This document shows positions 50,086 through 59,948 of a stretch of DNA of 64,000 nucleotides, in pieces. Both the position numbers and the translations under genes were made by a program. Where the stretch lies: positions 2,170,001 to 2,234,000 of the forward strand of contig NZ_JAUTBF010000001.1 in NCBI RefSeq assembly GCF_030818955.1, read 5' to 3'. The stretch's first letter is position 1. Every line of letters begins with the position of its first letter. The notes beneath the pieces were generated by a model. That model did no database searches and was not told where the DNA came from. It was given only the letters and a program-made list of their open reading frames with translations. This stretch comes from Microbacterium trichothecenolyticum (GTDB lineage Bacteria; Actinomycetota; Actinomycetes; Actinomycetales; Microbacteriaceae).

Positions 50086-53000
50086 TCACGAGCAGCTCCG
50101 CGCCTTGTAGGCGGCGTTCGTCTGGCTCGAGACGCTCTTGCCGCCCACGACGGCCGTGGCCGTGACCCCGACCGAGCCGGCCGAGACGGCGGCGGCGCGG
50201 GTGGTGACCGCCGACGACGCCGTCGCACCAGGGGCGAGGGAACGCATGGTCTTCTTTCCCCAGGCCGTGCTGAGCGCGACGCTCACCGACGACGAGCTCG
50301 TGTTCTTCACGGTCACCGCCAGCGTGACCTTCCCGGCGACGCATCGCGTGCTCGCGGTCGCCGCCACACTCACGGGAGCGGTGACCGTGACCGTCGTCGA
50401 GACGGTTCGCAGCGACGGCAGCACCTCCTCGTCGCGGGTCATGTCGAAGATCGGCCGGTCGCCCGCGGCGTAGTGGATGCGGGTGATGCGGGTATCGCGC
50501 CCGTTCCCACCGACCCCGTCACCCCACGTGTGGTAGACGTACAGGTCGTTGCCGTCTTCGTCGGTCGTGACCGCTCCGTGGCCCGGGCCCTGCTCGTAGG
50601 TGCGGTAGTCCCACACGCCCACCGGCATCGCCTCGCTCTTGAGCAGGGGCATGTCGTACTTGTGCCAGCTGTCGATGTCGGTCAGGTCGCTCGACTCGTC
50701 GGCCCACGCACCGCCCACGATGTACTTCGGGCTCACACCGTCGCTCGAGTAGATCAGGGTGATGCGCCCGTCGCGCTGGATGGCGAACGCCCCTTCGGCC
50801 AGGCGTTCCTCGAACGACATGCTCGGAACGATGATCGGCACGGGAGTTCCGATGATCCGGGTGGGGTTGCTCGGATCGACCTTGGCGATCCACGTGGCCG
50901 GGTCGCTGAGGGGCGCGCCCTCGGGCGTGTACCGCTGCGACCACGCGTAGTACGCGGTGCCGCCCGACTCGAAGTACGTCATGTCGAGGCTGATGTTGCG
51001 CCCGAACTCCGCGCGGCCCAGCGCCGAGCCGTCGGACTTCAGGACGGCAGCCGGCTGGGACCAGTCGGCGGGGTTGCCCGGGTCGCCGCCGTCGCGCAGC
51101 TGCATGATGTGCGCCTGCACGGTGTACCACTGCCCGCCCTCGTTGGACTGCGAGTTCGAGGGGTTGAAGCACGGAGCGAACAGGATCGACAGCTTTCCGC
51201 CGACCTCGTGGATCTCGGGCGCCCAGTAGCATCCGGCGATCACCCGACCGTCGGTGGTGCGGTCGCCGCGCGTGTAGCGATTGAGCAGATCGACCTCGCG
51301 GTCGCGTCCGCCGTTGTCGTCGGCCAGCTGATCGATCGTGTCGGCGACACGGATCGGCAGGTGCGCCGATGCGATGTTGTTGTTGTTGGTGTCATCGGTG
51401 GCGATGAACAGGTAGCGGGTCTTGCCGTCGCGCTCGTACCGGTAGATCGTCGGGTCGGCCCGGTTGTAGGCGAAGGGTTCCGCGTACTGGTGCTGCCGAA
51501 CGGTCCCCGACAGGGTGTACGTGCCGGGGCCGGCCGTGGCGAGCCGCTCGAACTGCTCCTTGTTCCAATCGATCCCGAGCTTCGCGGTCGAGCCGTCGGA
51601 GTAGGCGAGGTTCGCCTTCGCCTTCGCGAGGGCAGCCGTGTCGCCCGACGTGATGGTCTGCGGGTCGACCGTGACTGCCGTGTTGACGACCCGGCCGAGC
51701 CGATCCGTGAGCGCCTTCGCGGTCGAGGCCGTCACGGCGAGCGTGCCGGCGGGTCGGGCGTCGGCGACGCGACCGGCGAAGCCGGACAGGTCGGGGGCGG
51801 CCACGGTCAAGGCACCACCCGAGCGCAGCTCGCCCCGGTTGCCCTCGGTCACGACCCAGGAACGCTTTCCGCCGTCTTCGGGCCAGAACGGCGCGGTGCG
51901 CAGCTCGGTACGGGCGAGGTCGGCGACCGTGGTCGACTTCGCCGCGCCCGTGGCATCCGTCCACGAGACGAGGTAGCGCTTCTCGGCGGAGTCGTAGACC
52001 GCGCGAGGGGCGACGACGCCGCCGGTGGTGCCCAGATCGATCAGGCCGAGCTCGTCGAAGTCGGTGGCGGCGGCGTCGCGCGCCTTGAACACGAGAGCGC
52101 TCGAGGATTCGGTGCCGTCGGCTCCTCCCCCCTGCAGCACGCGCGTCGCGATCACGCCGATCGTGCCGTCGGCGAAGGTGAACAGCGAGGGGTTCGAGAT
52201 GCCGCGATGGTCGATGCGATCGACGGCGAAGAATTCACCCTCGGCGAAGACCACGCCGCCGTTCTTGTAGAGCGGGGCCGCGTCATCGACCGACGTGCCC
52301 AGCGCCAGGTGCAGGCTGCGTGCGACGGAGTCGTGGTTGGCGTCGTGCTCGCCCGTGGCGTTGCGGGTGTACGAGACCAGCTGGCGGCCGGTCGAGGCGC
52401 TCAAAACGGTCACCGAGAAGGTCTTCTCGACGGTGGTCGCCCCCACGGCGACACGCGCCGTGATCCGACGGACCTGATCGGATGCCGTGGTGTTGGTCAG
52501 CACGCGGGAGTCGAGGGTAGTGCCGTCGGCGCTCCACTGGATGCTGTACCCGCTCGCTTCGGGCAGGCTCGTGCCCGAGGCGACGACGGGCGGCACCACG
52601 AGGGCGGCGCGCAGGCGCTCGGCGGCGTCGGCGTCGCTGTCGGCGCGCACGGTGAGGGTGGCGGTCGCACCGGTGGCCGTGGCACCCGCGAAGGCGGCCG
52701 TGGGGGTCAGGGTGACGGTGGCGTCGGGAGAGCCGGCCGCGGGCCGGGTCACCTTGCCGGTGGCGTCGATCACCGCGGGGTTGCTGCTGGCCCAGGTGAG
52801 CGACGATCCGCCGGCTCCCGAGGTGGGCAGGGCGATGTCGGAGGTGACGGTGCCCGAGACCGGCGGGCGCGCGGCGTCGGCGTCGGCGCGCGCGATGGCG
52901 GTTGCGGCGGGCGCGGCGTCTTCCTTCACCTGCGCGGCGGTCAACGCCTGGTCGTAGACGTGCACGTCGTCGAGCGCGCCGACGAAGAAGGGGTCGGGCC

Positions 53001-53718
53001 CGTAGAACGATTTGCCGAGCAGGCCCGAGAAGGTCGAGGTGCCCACGGTGGCGGCGCCCGTCGCCGACGTCGGTGTGGTCTGGGCCAGTTCCCCGTCGAC
53101 GTAGGTCGAGACGCTGACGCCGCTGCGCAGCACGACGGCGACGTGCGACCATCGGCCGACCGCTGCGGGGGCGTCGTCGGAAGCGCGTTGTTCGCTGCCG
53201 GACTTGACCGCGCCGATCAAGCGGCCGCCGCACTCGGGGGTGGTGAAGAGGTATCGGTCGGACGACTGGCCCAGCGTGTAGGCCCAGGCGCAACTCTGCC
53301 CACCCTCCCAGCGCATCCACGCCGACATCGTCACGTCGGTGGTGGCGGCCGTGGTGAGACCCGGCGCGATCTCGACGAAGGCCGCGTTGGACCCTGCGGC
53401 TCCACCCGGCAGGCGCAGCGCCGTGTCGCCGGAGCCGCGTGGGCCGGCGACGACGCTCGCGCCTGTTCCGCGTACCGTTCCGGCGTGCGCACCGGCGCCG
53501 TCGCTGACGGTGCTGCCGGCTGCGACGCCGGTTCCGACACCCGCGGAGGCCGAGAAATCGTACGACAGGATGGGGCTCGGGACCGCGGCTTCGGCGGGCG
53601 CGGCGCTCATCGTGAGCGCCCCCGTGGTCAGCGCCGCGGCCATCAGCAGCGCGAGGGGCCGTCGCCCTCTCGACGATCGACTTCTGTCCGTGTGCGTGGA
53701 TACGCTGTGCGTCGTCAT
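50086..53718 (-). CDS. Secreted GH43 family glycosidase, multi-modular (1210 aa)
   Basis: Signal peptide to about residue 44 (SAAPAEAAV). A LamG-like jelly roll (about 48-240), Ig-like segments and a degenerate beta-propeller half (ISNPSLFTFADGTIGVIATR, VVAPRAVYDSAEKRYLVSW) come first. The working GH43 propeller follows with the three acids in NRADPTIYRY (about 754), ISLDMTYFES (about 911) and RLAEGAFAI (about 974), and GCYWAPEIHEV between. The shared C-terminal module with RCVAGK and terminal Cys ends the protein. ATG at 53718 follows AAAGGGG and gives a clean signal peptide; the upstream in-frame Mets do not. A LacI operator lies 91 bp upstream. Probable arabinan- or arabinoxylan-active enzyme. 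Confidence 0.87.
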   Translation of the reverse strand: MTTHSVSTHTDRSRSSRGRRPLALLMAAALTTGALTMSAAPAEAAVPSPILSYDFSASAGVGTGVAAGSTVSDGAGAHAGTVRGTGASVVAGPRGSGDTALRLPGGAAGSNAAFVEIAPGLTTAATTDVTMSAWMRWEGGQSCAWAYTLGQSSDRYLFTTPECGGRLIGAVKSGSEQRASDDAPAAVGRWSHVAVVLRSGVSVSTYVDGELAQTTPTSATGAATVGTSTFSGLLGKSFYGPDPFFVGALDDVHVYDQALTAAQVKEDAAPAATAIARADADAARPPVSGTVTSDIALPTSGAGGSSLTWASSNPAVIDATGKVTRPAAGSPDATVTLTPTAAFAGATATGATATLTVRADSDADAAERLRAALVVPPVVASGTSLPEASGYSIQWSADGTTLDSRVLTNTTASDQVRRITARVAVGATTVEKTFSVTVLSASTGRQLVSYTRNATGEHDANHDSVARSLHLALGTSVDDAAPLYKNGGVVFAEGEFFAVDRIDHRGISNPSLFTFADGTIGVIATRVLQGGGADGTESSSALVFKARDAAATDFDELGLIDLGTTGGVVAPRAVYDSAEKRYLVSWTDATGAAKSTTVADLARTELRTAPFWPEDGGKRSWVVTEGNRGELRSGGALTVAAPDLSGFAGRVADARPAGTLAVTASTAKALTDRLGRVVNTAVTVDPQTITSGDTAALAKAKANLAYSDGSTAKLGIDWNKEQFERLATAGPGTYTLSGTVRQHQYAEPFAYNRADPTIYRYERDGKTRYLFIATDDTNNNNIASAHLPIRVADTIDQLADDNGGRDREVDLLNRYTRGDRTTDGRVIAGCYWAPEIHEVGGKLSILFAPCFNPSNSQSNEGGQWYTVQAHIMQLRDGGDPGNPADWSQPAAVLKSDGSALGRAEFGRNISLDMTYFESGGTAYYAWSQRYTPEGAPLSDPATWIAKVDPSNPTRIIGTPVPIIVPSMSFEERLAEGAFAIQRDGRITLIYSSDGVSPKYIVGGAWADESSDLTDIDSWHKYDMPLLKSEAMPVGVWDYRTYEQGPGHGAVTTDEDGNDLYVYHTWGDGVGGNGRDTRITRIHYAAGDRPIFDMTRDEEVLPSLRTVSTTVTVTAPVSVAATASTRCVAGKVTLAVTVKNTSSSSVSVALSTAWGKKTMRSLAPGATASSAVTTRAAAVSAGSVGVTATAVVGGKSVSSQTNAAYKARSCS

Positions 53719-53809
53719 CGACGCCCCTTTCCGATTCGTCATCGAACTCAGATGCCCCGGACATTCAGCCGGGGAAGCGAATGGTGCTGACACCGACGGT
53801 AGCGAAGAA

Positions 53810-53823
53810 TGTTTGCGCTAACA
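53810..53823. promoter_or_regulatory. LacI-type operator before the 1210-residue GH43 gene
   Basis: TGTTTGCGCTAACA; on the minus strand its end gives AAACAT at the position used as -10 in the sister sites. The 53719-53863 gap holds nothing else. Confidence 0.65.
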
Positions 53824-53863
53824 AGCACAGGAGATCCGCCGCCGTCCGCGAAAGGTCGAGTCG

Positions 53864-55243
53864 TCATGCGCACCAGTTGGGGCGCGTGCCCGGCACGTCG
53901 GCGAGGACGTCGCCCGTCGTGAGATCGACCACCGCGGAGTCACGCCCGAGCCACTCCGCCCGCGTGGGGTACTGGTCGATCTGCGCGTCGGAGCTCACGA
54001 GGCCCACCGCCGCGTATCGACCGCTCGGCGACACGCAGACCTCTTCGATGCGCTCTCCGGCACCGGAGCGGAGGATCTCGGTCCCGCCGTCCGCGGAGGT
54101 ACGGCGTACCACATCGGTCGCCGTCCACCGCACGGACGACGAGTCCGAGAGGAACACGGAGCCCGTCGACGCGTCCTCGGTCGCGGCGCCCACGATGTCG
54201 GCGAGCGAGCCGTTCGTCAGGTCCAGGATCGCGGGACCCGTGGCGCCCTGGACGACGAGCGATGTCGACGCGGGGAGCACTCCGCGCAGCGCGCCCACCT
54301 CGCCGAGCGGGCGCGGAGGTGCGGAGCCGGTGGCATCCACCAGCACGAGCGACCCGACCGGCGTCTGCGCCACGAGGTACGCGCTGCCGGGGATGAAGAA
54401 CCACAGGTCGGCCTGGAGCGGCTGACCGCCGATGTCGACCGCGGCGCGAGCGCCTGCCCCGGGATCGGCGGGATCGATGAGGAAGAGCGTGCTGGTGTAC
54501 TGCTGCTGATCGTCGCCCGTTCCCGTGAACACGAACCCGGCGCGGCCGGCGTCGCCCGATGCCCGCAGCAGGCCCACGGTCCCCTGCCCGGGCAGGGGCA
54601 GCGGGACCGGGTCTGTTCCCGGGCCGGCACGGGTCAGACTCGCGCGACCGTCCTGGTCGAGCACCGCGGCGACCACGCCCGCTCCGTCGTCGGAGTACTC
54701 CTGGATGCGGGGTGCCGAGAAGAGGACCTCGTCGGTGTCGGACGACAGGTCGTGTCGCACGATCCGATCATCGTCGCCTCCCGACCTGTCGAAGCCGCCC
54801 CCGCGCTCCAGAGTGGTGAGGGTCAGGGGCGGTGTGGTGAAGTCGAACGCCGCGTCGGCGGTCACACCGGTCGCGCGTCCGCGCAGAGCAGGAATGCTCA
54901 CGCGATAGTCCCGGGCGTGGTCGACCGTGTCGGTGAAACGCAGACGGATCGTCGATCCGGCGACCTCGACCTGGAACGGCGCCGCAGGGTCGACCCGCAC
55001 CCCCTCCGCCGAGCTCGGGTCGAGGGGCTGGTCGGCGCGGAACACCAGGGTCACCCCCGCCTGCTCCACCGCGAGCGCGATGTCTCCGTCCACCCCGCGG
55101 ATGCGCGGACCACGCTCGAGCGCGCCCGCGGCGAGCGCCGAACTGAGTGCGGCGAGACAGACGACGACGGCGATGGCGGCCACTGCCCAGCGGCGCGACG
55201 AGCGCGGTCGTGCGGCAGCCCCCTCACGAGAGGTACGGATCAT
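53864..55243 (-). CDS. Membrane-anchored protein with Ig-like and beta-propeller domains, unknown function
   Basis: A 459-residue protein I cannot name. After an Arg-rich start comes one transmembrane segment (about residues 19-42). An Ig-like domain of the bacterial type with VEQAGVTLVFRADQPLDPSSAEGV and YRVSIPALRGRA follows. About 300 residues of WD40/TolB-like beta-propeller repeats (RIVRHDLSSDTDEVLFSA, AILDLTNGSLADIVG, SAVVDLTTGDVLADV) end with PNWC. GGAGGAG lies before the ATG at 55243. It overlaps the TIGR03943-like gene by 20 bp and is probably its operon partner, so a role at the cell surface linked to metal handling is possible but unproven. Confidence 0.7.
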   Translation of the reverse strand: MIRTSREGAAARPRSSRRWAVAAIAVVVCLAALSSALAAGALERGPRIRGVDGDIALAVEQAGVTLVFRADQPLDPSSAEGVRVDPAAPFQVEVAGSTIRLRFTDTVDHARDYRVSIPALRGRATGVTADAAFDFTTPPLTLTTLERGGGFDRSGGDDDRIVRHDLSSDTDEVLFSAPRIQEYSDDGAGVVAAVLDQDGRASLTRAGPGTDPVPLPLPGQGTVGLLRASGDAGRAGFVFTGTGDDQQQYTSTLFLIDPADPGAGARAAVDIGGQPLQADLWFFIPGSAYLVAQTPVGSLVLVDATGSAPPRPLGEVGALRGVLPASTSLVVQGATGPAILDLTNGSLADIVGAATEDASTGSVFLSDSSSVRWTATDVVRRTSADGGTEILRSGAGERIEEVCVSPSGRYAAVGLVSSDAQIDQYPTRAEWLGRDSAVVDLTTGDVLADVPGTRPNWCA

Positions 55244-55965
55244 CGGGCTCCTCCACGGCATCCACGGTGACGGGATCGAGGTGGGTCGCGCCGTCGTCGT
55301 CGGTGAACGTCCCGCTCAGGTGCACCCAGTCGCCCGAACGCAGGTCGGTCGGAAGGTCGGCGGCGACGACGGGAACCGCGAACAGTTGGGCGTCGACGGT
55401 GCAGCAGGTGACGGCGTAGCGCCCGACGCGGACGGCGCCGTCATCGTCGATGAGCAGGGAACCCCGTCACCTCGGCCTGCTGACCGACGAGGTCGGCAGC
55501 TGTGGCGCCACTGCCCAGAATGCTCGCCCAGTCCCTGATCGAGAAGCGGGTGGGGTCGTTGCCGATGAGCGAGGGTCGCGACACGTCTCCCCCGTCGACG
55601 GCGCTCTCGATCAAGAGTGCCCGTTCCGCACTCAGGGTCGTCGGCGGCGCGACCAGGAGAGCCAGCCCCGAGACGATGACGAGCGCACCCGTCGTGGCGA
55701 TCGACAGGGTGTACCCGCGGCGACGCGGGGCGTGATGCTCGTGGTCGTGCTCGTCGCCGTGGCCGTGGCCGTCATCGCGACGGGTGGCCGTGACCCACAC
55801 GGCCGCGGCGAAGAGCCCGGCGCCCACGACGCTGAGCACCACGGTGAAGACGACGTAGCGGGGGTGGATGTACAGCGCAAGGTCGCCCGCGGCGGCGAGG
55901 ACGAAGGTCGCGACGAGGCCGATGCCGCAGAGGACCAGACCCGCCCAGCGGGAGACGGGCGTCAG
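55224..55965 (-). pseudogene. TIGR03943-like membrane protein, frameshifted by one inserted base
   Basis: The first frame (CTG at 55965, overlapping the permease stop as CTGA) gives helices WAGLVLCGIGLVATFVLA and YVVFTVVLSVVGAGLFAAAV. A His/Asp-rich loop (words HGHGDEHDHEHH) follows, then a third helix and IRDWASILGSG. The frame breaks at 55457-55459, where GGG on the plus strand should be GG to read VTGFLLIDDDG. The rest continues in the next frame as RVGRYAVTCCTVDAQLFAVPV and ends EEPDDPYLS. Restored length is about 246 residues, normal for proteins paired with UPF0718-type permeases. The His-rich loop suggests metal binding. Either a real lesion or a one-base sequence error. Confidence 0.78.
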
Positions 55966-56993
55966 ACAAGCAGATTCACCCCCAGACCGAGGGTCAGGGC
56001 GCCCAGAGCGATGACCAGGGTGATCCCCGCGAGCGCGCGCAGACGGAACGTGGTCGAGAGCATCACCATCATCTTCACGTCGATCATGGGGCCGAGCACG
56101 AGGAAGGCGACGAGCGCTCCCGGCGAGAACGTCGACGCCAGCGACAGCGCGAAGAACGCGTCGACGTTCGAGCAGATGGCGATCACGAAGGCCAGCATCA
56201 TGAGGGCCAGGATGCCGAGCACCGGGTGCCCGCCGATCCCCGTGAGCGTGTCGCGCGAGACGGCCACCTGGATGACGCCGGCGACGCCCGCGCCCAGGAA
56301 CAGCGCCGGGAGCATGGCCGAGACCTCGTCGCGGAACATCACCGCCGCCCGCTGCAGCGTCGCCGGCGGTCGCTGCGACGACGACGCCGAGGCGCACACC
56401 GCCGCCCACTGCGGCGTGAGCAGCCGTTCCGGCTCGGGGTGCAGGCTCACCAGCCAGCCGACCAGGTTGGCGATCACGAAGCCGCCGACCATGCGCGACA
56501 CCAGGATGCCGTCGTTCCAGCCGAACGCCTGGTAGGTCGTGATGAGGGTCACCGGGTTCAGGATCGGGGCCGCGAGCAGGAACGTGACGGAATCGGCCAC
56601 CGAGAACCCGCGCATCATCAATCCCCGAGCCAGTGGCACGTTGCCGCACTCGCACACGGGGAGCACCACGCCCAGCAGCGACAGCACGGCACGTCGGAGC
56701 ACGCCGGAACGCGGGATGACGGCATCCAGCACGCGCGAGGGGACCCAGAGCTGCACCGCGATCGAGATCGAGATGCCGAGGAAGACGAAGGGCAGCGACT
56801 CGATGACGACGCTCGCGGCGAGCGTGATGCCGTCGGAGAGGGCGCTCGGCAGGGAGGCGTCGACGTCGATCGTCACCCACCGCACGACGACGGCGATCGC
56901 GACGAGCGACGCCGCGACCACCAGCGCCCGGCGCGCACCGGCACCGATCACCGCGGGTGCGGGCAGCGGCTGCCGCGAGCGCGTCTCAGGCAT
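55962..56993 (-). CDS. Permease, UPF0718/YraQ type (putative metal exporter)
   Basis: A 343-residue polytopic protein with about eight to ten helices. The motif VLPVCECGNVPLARGLMMRG carries the conserved CxCGxxP of the YraQ family, and a second mirrored motif lies in AICSNVDAFFALSLA. AAPILNPVTLITTYQAFGW is also conserved. Related proteins have been linked to Cu/Zn or arsenical efflux and are commonly encoded beside a TIGR03943 protein, as here (CTGA/TGA overlap). It is flanked on both sides by arabinosidase genes but has no LacI-type operator in front of it. Confidence 0.85.
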   Translation of the reverse strand: MPETRSRQPLPAPAVIGAGARRALVVAASLVAIAVVVRWVTIDVDASLPSALSDGITLAASVVIESLPFVFLGISISIAVQLWVPSRVLDAVIPRSGVLRRAVLSLLGVVLPVCECGNVPLARGLMMRGFSVADSVTFLLAAPILNPVTLITTYQAFGWNDGILVSRMVGGFVIANLVGWLVSLHPEPERLLTPQWAAVCASASSSQRPPATLQRAAVMFRDEVSAMLPALFLGAGVAGVIQVAVSRDTLTGIGGHPVLGILALMMLAFVIAICSNVDAFFALSLASTFSPGALVAFLVLGPMIDVKMMVMLSTTFRLRALAGITLVIALGALTLGLGVNLLV

Positions 56994-57060
56994 ATGTCGT
57001 CCTCTCGGGGACCGCCGCCCACGGCCGGACGAGCGATGACGCGAGCCCGGCCGTGGCGGG

Positions 57061-59769
57061 TCAGCGGCAGGTGATCGCCGCGTACGTCGCGGTCAGCTTC
57101 GTGGCGGCTCCACCCGCGGTCGCTGTGACCGTCACCTCGCCCGCGGGCATCGGGTTCTTGCGCGCCGTCACGGTCGCGCTCGTGCTCTTGCCCGCGGCGA
57201 GGGAGGCGATCGTCTTCGAGCCGTGGGCCGAGTCCACCTTCACCGCCACGGGCGCCGTGCCGCCGTTGGCGACGCGCGCGACGACGACGGGCTTGCCGGC
57301 GACGCACCGCGTCTCGGCCGTGGCCGTGACCGCCAGGGCGGGAGCGGTGACGACCACGTCTGCCGAGACCGTCAGCGCGGTCGAGCTGAACAGGCGCCGA
57401 TCGGCGGCGTTGTACGCGGTCGAGCCGTTCGCCCCCACCCACTGGTTGAGATTGGCTCCGATCGTGCGCACCGTTCCGGTGACCGGGTAGGTACCGGGCC
57501 GTGCGGTGTCGACGCCGGCCAGGTTCCACGTCACCGGTTGCGCGGCCGTGCCGCGGCCGTAGGCCAACCTCACCTGCGCCTCACGGGGAAGGGCGGCCGA
57601 GACCGCCTGCGCGTTCGCGCCCTGGGCCACGGTCGCGTCGCCGAGGTCGCCGGTGACGACCGCCGCGGCATCCGCCTGGCGGATCCCGTCGTACTGCGCG
57701 AGGGTCAGCGGCACGATCCCGCCGTGCTTGGTGCTGGGCGCCATCGAGAAGGTGTCCGACACGAGCTGCGTCCAACCGGCATCCAGGTTCTCGGTCTGCA
57801 TCGGCCGGTAGCCGGTCGAGGGGATGACGTCGACGTACAGGTACCAGTGGTCTTCGCCGTGGCGCTGGAACACCGCCGGGCCTTCGACGCCACCGGCGTT
57901 GCCGCCCGCCCACACGGCGCCGATGCGCTCCTGCACGGTCGTCCACGCCGTGGTGGGCTTCCACCAGTCGGTGGCCGTCGTCGACTCCATGTAGATGCCC
58001 CGGCCGAAGGCGTTGTCCTTCGTGACGCGGTAGGTCGTGCCGTCGTTCTGGATGACGGTGGTGTCGATGGCGTTGCCGCCGGTGTCGATCATCTTTCCGC
58101 CGTAGCGGTAGGTCTGCTGCGTGAAGTCGGTGGTCGCTCCCCACAGCACGCGCGAGGAGGTGGAACCCGTGTGGGCGGCGTTGTCGTACATGGTGGACGA
58201 CCAGTACAAGACGAACGCACCGCTGCCGTCGGCGTTGTAGCCGGGGACCCACGTGGCCTCGGGCGCCCAGGCCATGCCGAGTTCGGCGGCCTTGGCACCG
58301 GCGGGAGAGAGAGCGACGTCGAACTGGCGCAGGTCGCTCCAGGTGACCAGATCTTTCGACTCCCACACGTTCAGCTTCGTGCTCCCCCGCGATTCCCAGT
58401 AGCACCAGTCCGTGCAGGAGCCGGTGCCGCGGTCGCCGCCGAACACGCGCAGGTCGGTGGCGATGATGTAGTACGTCTTGGTCTCGGGGTTGTAGGTCAG
58501 GTACGGGTCGCGGACGCCGGTGGTGCCCAGCTGCGACGCGAGGATGGGCTTGCCCCCGTTCAGCGGGTCCCACGCCTCGGGGTCGTCGCCGCGCGAGACG
58601 TCGAGGTAGATCTTCTCGGCGTAGCCGTTGGCGTCTTCAACGAAGTGCACCATCGCGTAGCCGAAGGCGTCGCCGGCCGAGCGGGCGGGCTCGACGGTGA
58701 CGGGCACCGAGCGGGTGGCCGCCACGCCGCGCACCGTCGCGGTCGCCGTCAGCGACGTGGTGCGCGCGGCCGCACCCGGCGCGGGCTGCTGCGCGGTGAC
58801 GGTCGCTCCGTCCGCGGCGACGGTGAGACCGGGGTCGGTCGAGCTCCACGACACGCTGCCGCCCGAGGTGGGCAGGGTCGTGACGCTCTCGTCGACGGTG
58901 ACGGGGGCGAGAGCGTCGACCACGGCCTGCGCGGCACGCCGGTGCTCGTCGGAGTGGATCGACGCGTCAGCCGTCGACACGCGCGCGACCTCGTCAGCGG
59001 TCAGGGCCCGGTCGTAGACGCGGAACGTGGAGATTTCGCCCTTGTACATGGGGTCGGGGTAGGGCGCACGACCGATCGTGTTGAGGGTCTGATCGGTGAT
59101 GTCGGCGGGAGAGAGGGCGGTGGGGGTGGATGCCACCTGCTCGCCGTCGACGAAGAAGGTGATGCGTCCGGCCGCGCCGTCGATGACCGAGGTGAGGCTG
59201 TACCAGCGATCGGCAGAGAGGGCCGAGCCGGAGCGGGCGTTGACCTCGCCACCGCCGCCGTTCGTGGTGATGACGGTGCGGGGGTTGTCGCGCACCGACG
59301 CGAAGTACGACCGCGTCGGTGAGTCACTGCCGATGTTCCAGAGGAAGTTCCAGGTGTTCTTCATCGACGCGTCGAGCTTGGTCTCGATGGTCACCGTCGC
59401 CGATCGCGCGCCGGCGAGAACGTCGCCCGGCAGTCGCACCCAGCTGGCCGTCGGGCTGGTCTTCTCACCGCCGGTGAAGACGAGCGACGATCCGGTCCAC
59501 AGCGCATCGGAGCCGTTGACGACGGTGGCGGCGCCCAGCGCGGTCGGCGCGCTGTTGGGCACGCTCGAGCCGGCGGTCTCGTCGAAGACGTATTCCGCGC
59601 GCAGGTTCGTCGAGGGGATCGTCGTGTCGGCCACGGCCGGAGCCGTCGCCAGGGGCAGGAGGCCGCCGGTGAAGAGGGCGGCGCCCGTGACGAGGCCGAG
59701 CAGGGCACGTCGACGCCGACGGGGAGTCGGTGCGTCGGGCGCGGGGGGCGCGGTCGGGTGCGTGGTCAT
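57061..59769 (-). CDS. Secreted GH43 family glycosidase (902 aa)
   Basis: Signal peptide to about residue 46 (LATAPAVAD). A LamG-like jelly roll (about 55-255) and an Ig-like segment (270-360) precede the GH43 propeller. Candidate acids are in TGVRDPYLTY (about 420), NAIDTTVIQN (about 570) and GGVEGPAVFQ (about 630), with MAWAPEATW in between. A beta linker (about 700-810) and the shared C-terminal module (RCVAGK to the terminal Cys-Arg) follow. AAAGGAG precedes the ATG at 59769. The promoter and LacI operator lie directly upstream, in a divergent gap with the next GH43 gene. Likely target: arabinan or related plant polysaccharide. Confidence 0.87.
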   Translation of the reverse strand: MTTHPTAPPAPDAPTPRRRRRALLGLVTGAALFTGGLLPLATAPAVADTTIPSTNLRAEYVFDETAGSSVPNSAPTALGAATVVNGSDALWTGSSLVFTGGEKTSPTASWVRLPGDVLAGARSATVTIETKLDASMKNTWNFLWNIGSDSPTRSYFASVRDNPRTVITTNGGGGEVNARSGSALSADRWYSLTSVIDGAAGRITFFVDGEQVASTPTALSPADITDQTLNTIGRAPYPDPMYKGEISTFRVYDRALTADEVARVSTADASIHSDEHRRAAQAVVDALAPVTVDESVTTLPTSGGSVSWSSTDPGLTVAADGATVTAQQPAPGAAARTTSLTATATVRGVAATRSVPVTVEPARSAGDAFGYAMVHFVEDANGYAEKIYLDVSRGDDPEAWDPLNGGKPILASQLGTTGVRDPYLTYNPETKTYYIIATDLRVFGGDRGTGSCTDWCYWESRGSTKLNVWESKDLVTWSDLRQFDVALSPAGAKAAELGMAWAPEATWVPGYNADGSGAFVLYWSSTMYDNAAHTGSTSSRVLWGATTDFTQQTYRYGGKMIDTGGNAIDTTVIQNDGTTYRVTKDNAFGRGIYMESTTATDWWKPTTAWTTVQERIGAVWAGGNAGGVEGPAVFQRHGEDHWYLYVDVIPSTGYRPMQTENLDAGWTQLVSDTFSMAPSTKHGGIVPLTLAQYDGIRQADAAAVVTGDLGDATVAQGANAQAVSAALPREAQVRLAYGRGTAAQPVTWNLAGVDTARPGTYPVTGTVRTIGANLNQWVGANGSTAYNAADRRLFSSTALTVSADVVVTAPALAVTATAETRCVAGKPVVVARVANGGTAPVAVKVDSAHGSKTIASLAAGKSTSATVTARKNPMPAGEVTVTATAGGAATKLTATYAAITCR

Positions 59770-59824
59770 CACTCCAGCTCCTTTGCCAGGATGATCGGGG
59801 CTCCTGGGGCACAGGAACGTTTGG

Positions 59825-59853
59825 ATGTTACCGCTCACTACGAGGTGGGGCAA
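59825..59853 (-). promoter_or_regulatory. Promoter TTGCCC-N17-TAACAT with LacI-type operator
   Basis: On the minus strand -35 TTGCCC (59848-59853) and -10 TAACAT (59825-59830) are 17 bp apart, and the operator (plus strand TGTTACCGCTCACT, 59826-59839) covers the -10, the same layout as at 45353. Confidence 0.7.
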
Positions 59854-59948
59854 CACCGGCCGATCCGCGGCCCCCAGAAACGGGCTCTCGAACGCCCGCG
59901 CCGGCGCACGGCACGTCATCGGTGTTCAAATCGAGACGCAGCGGCTAC

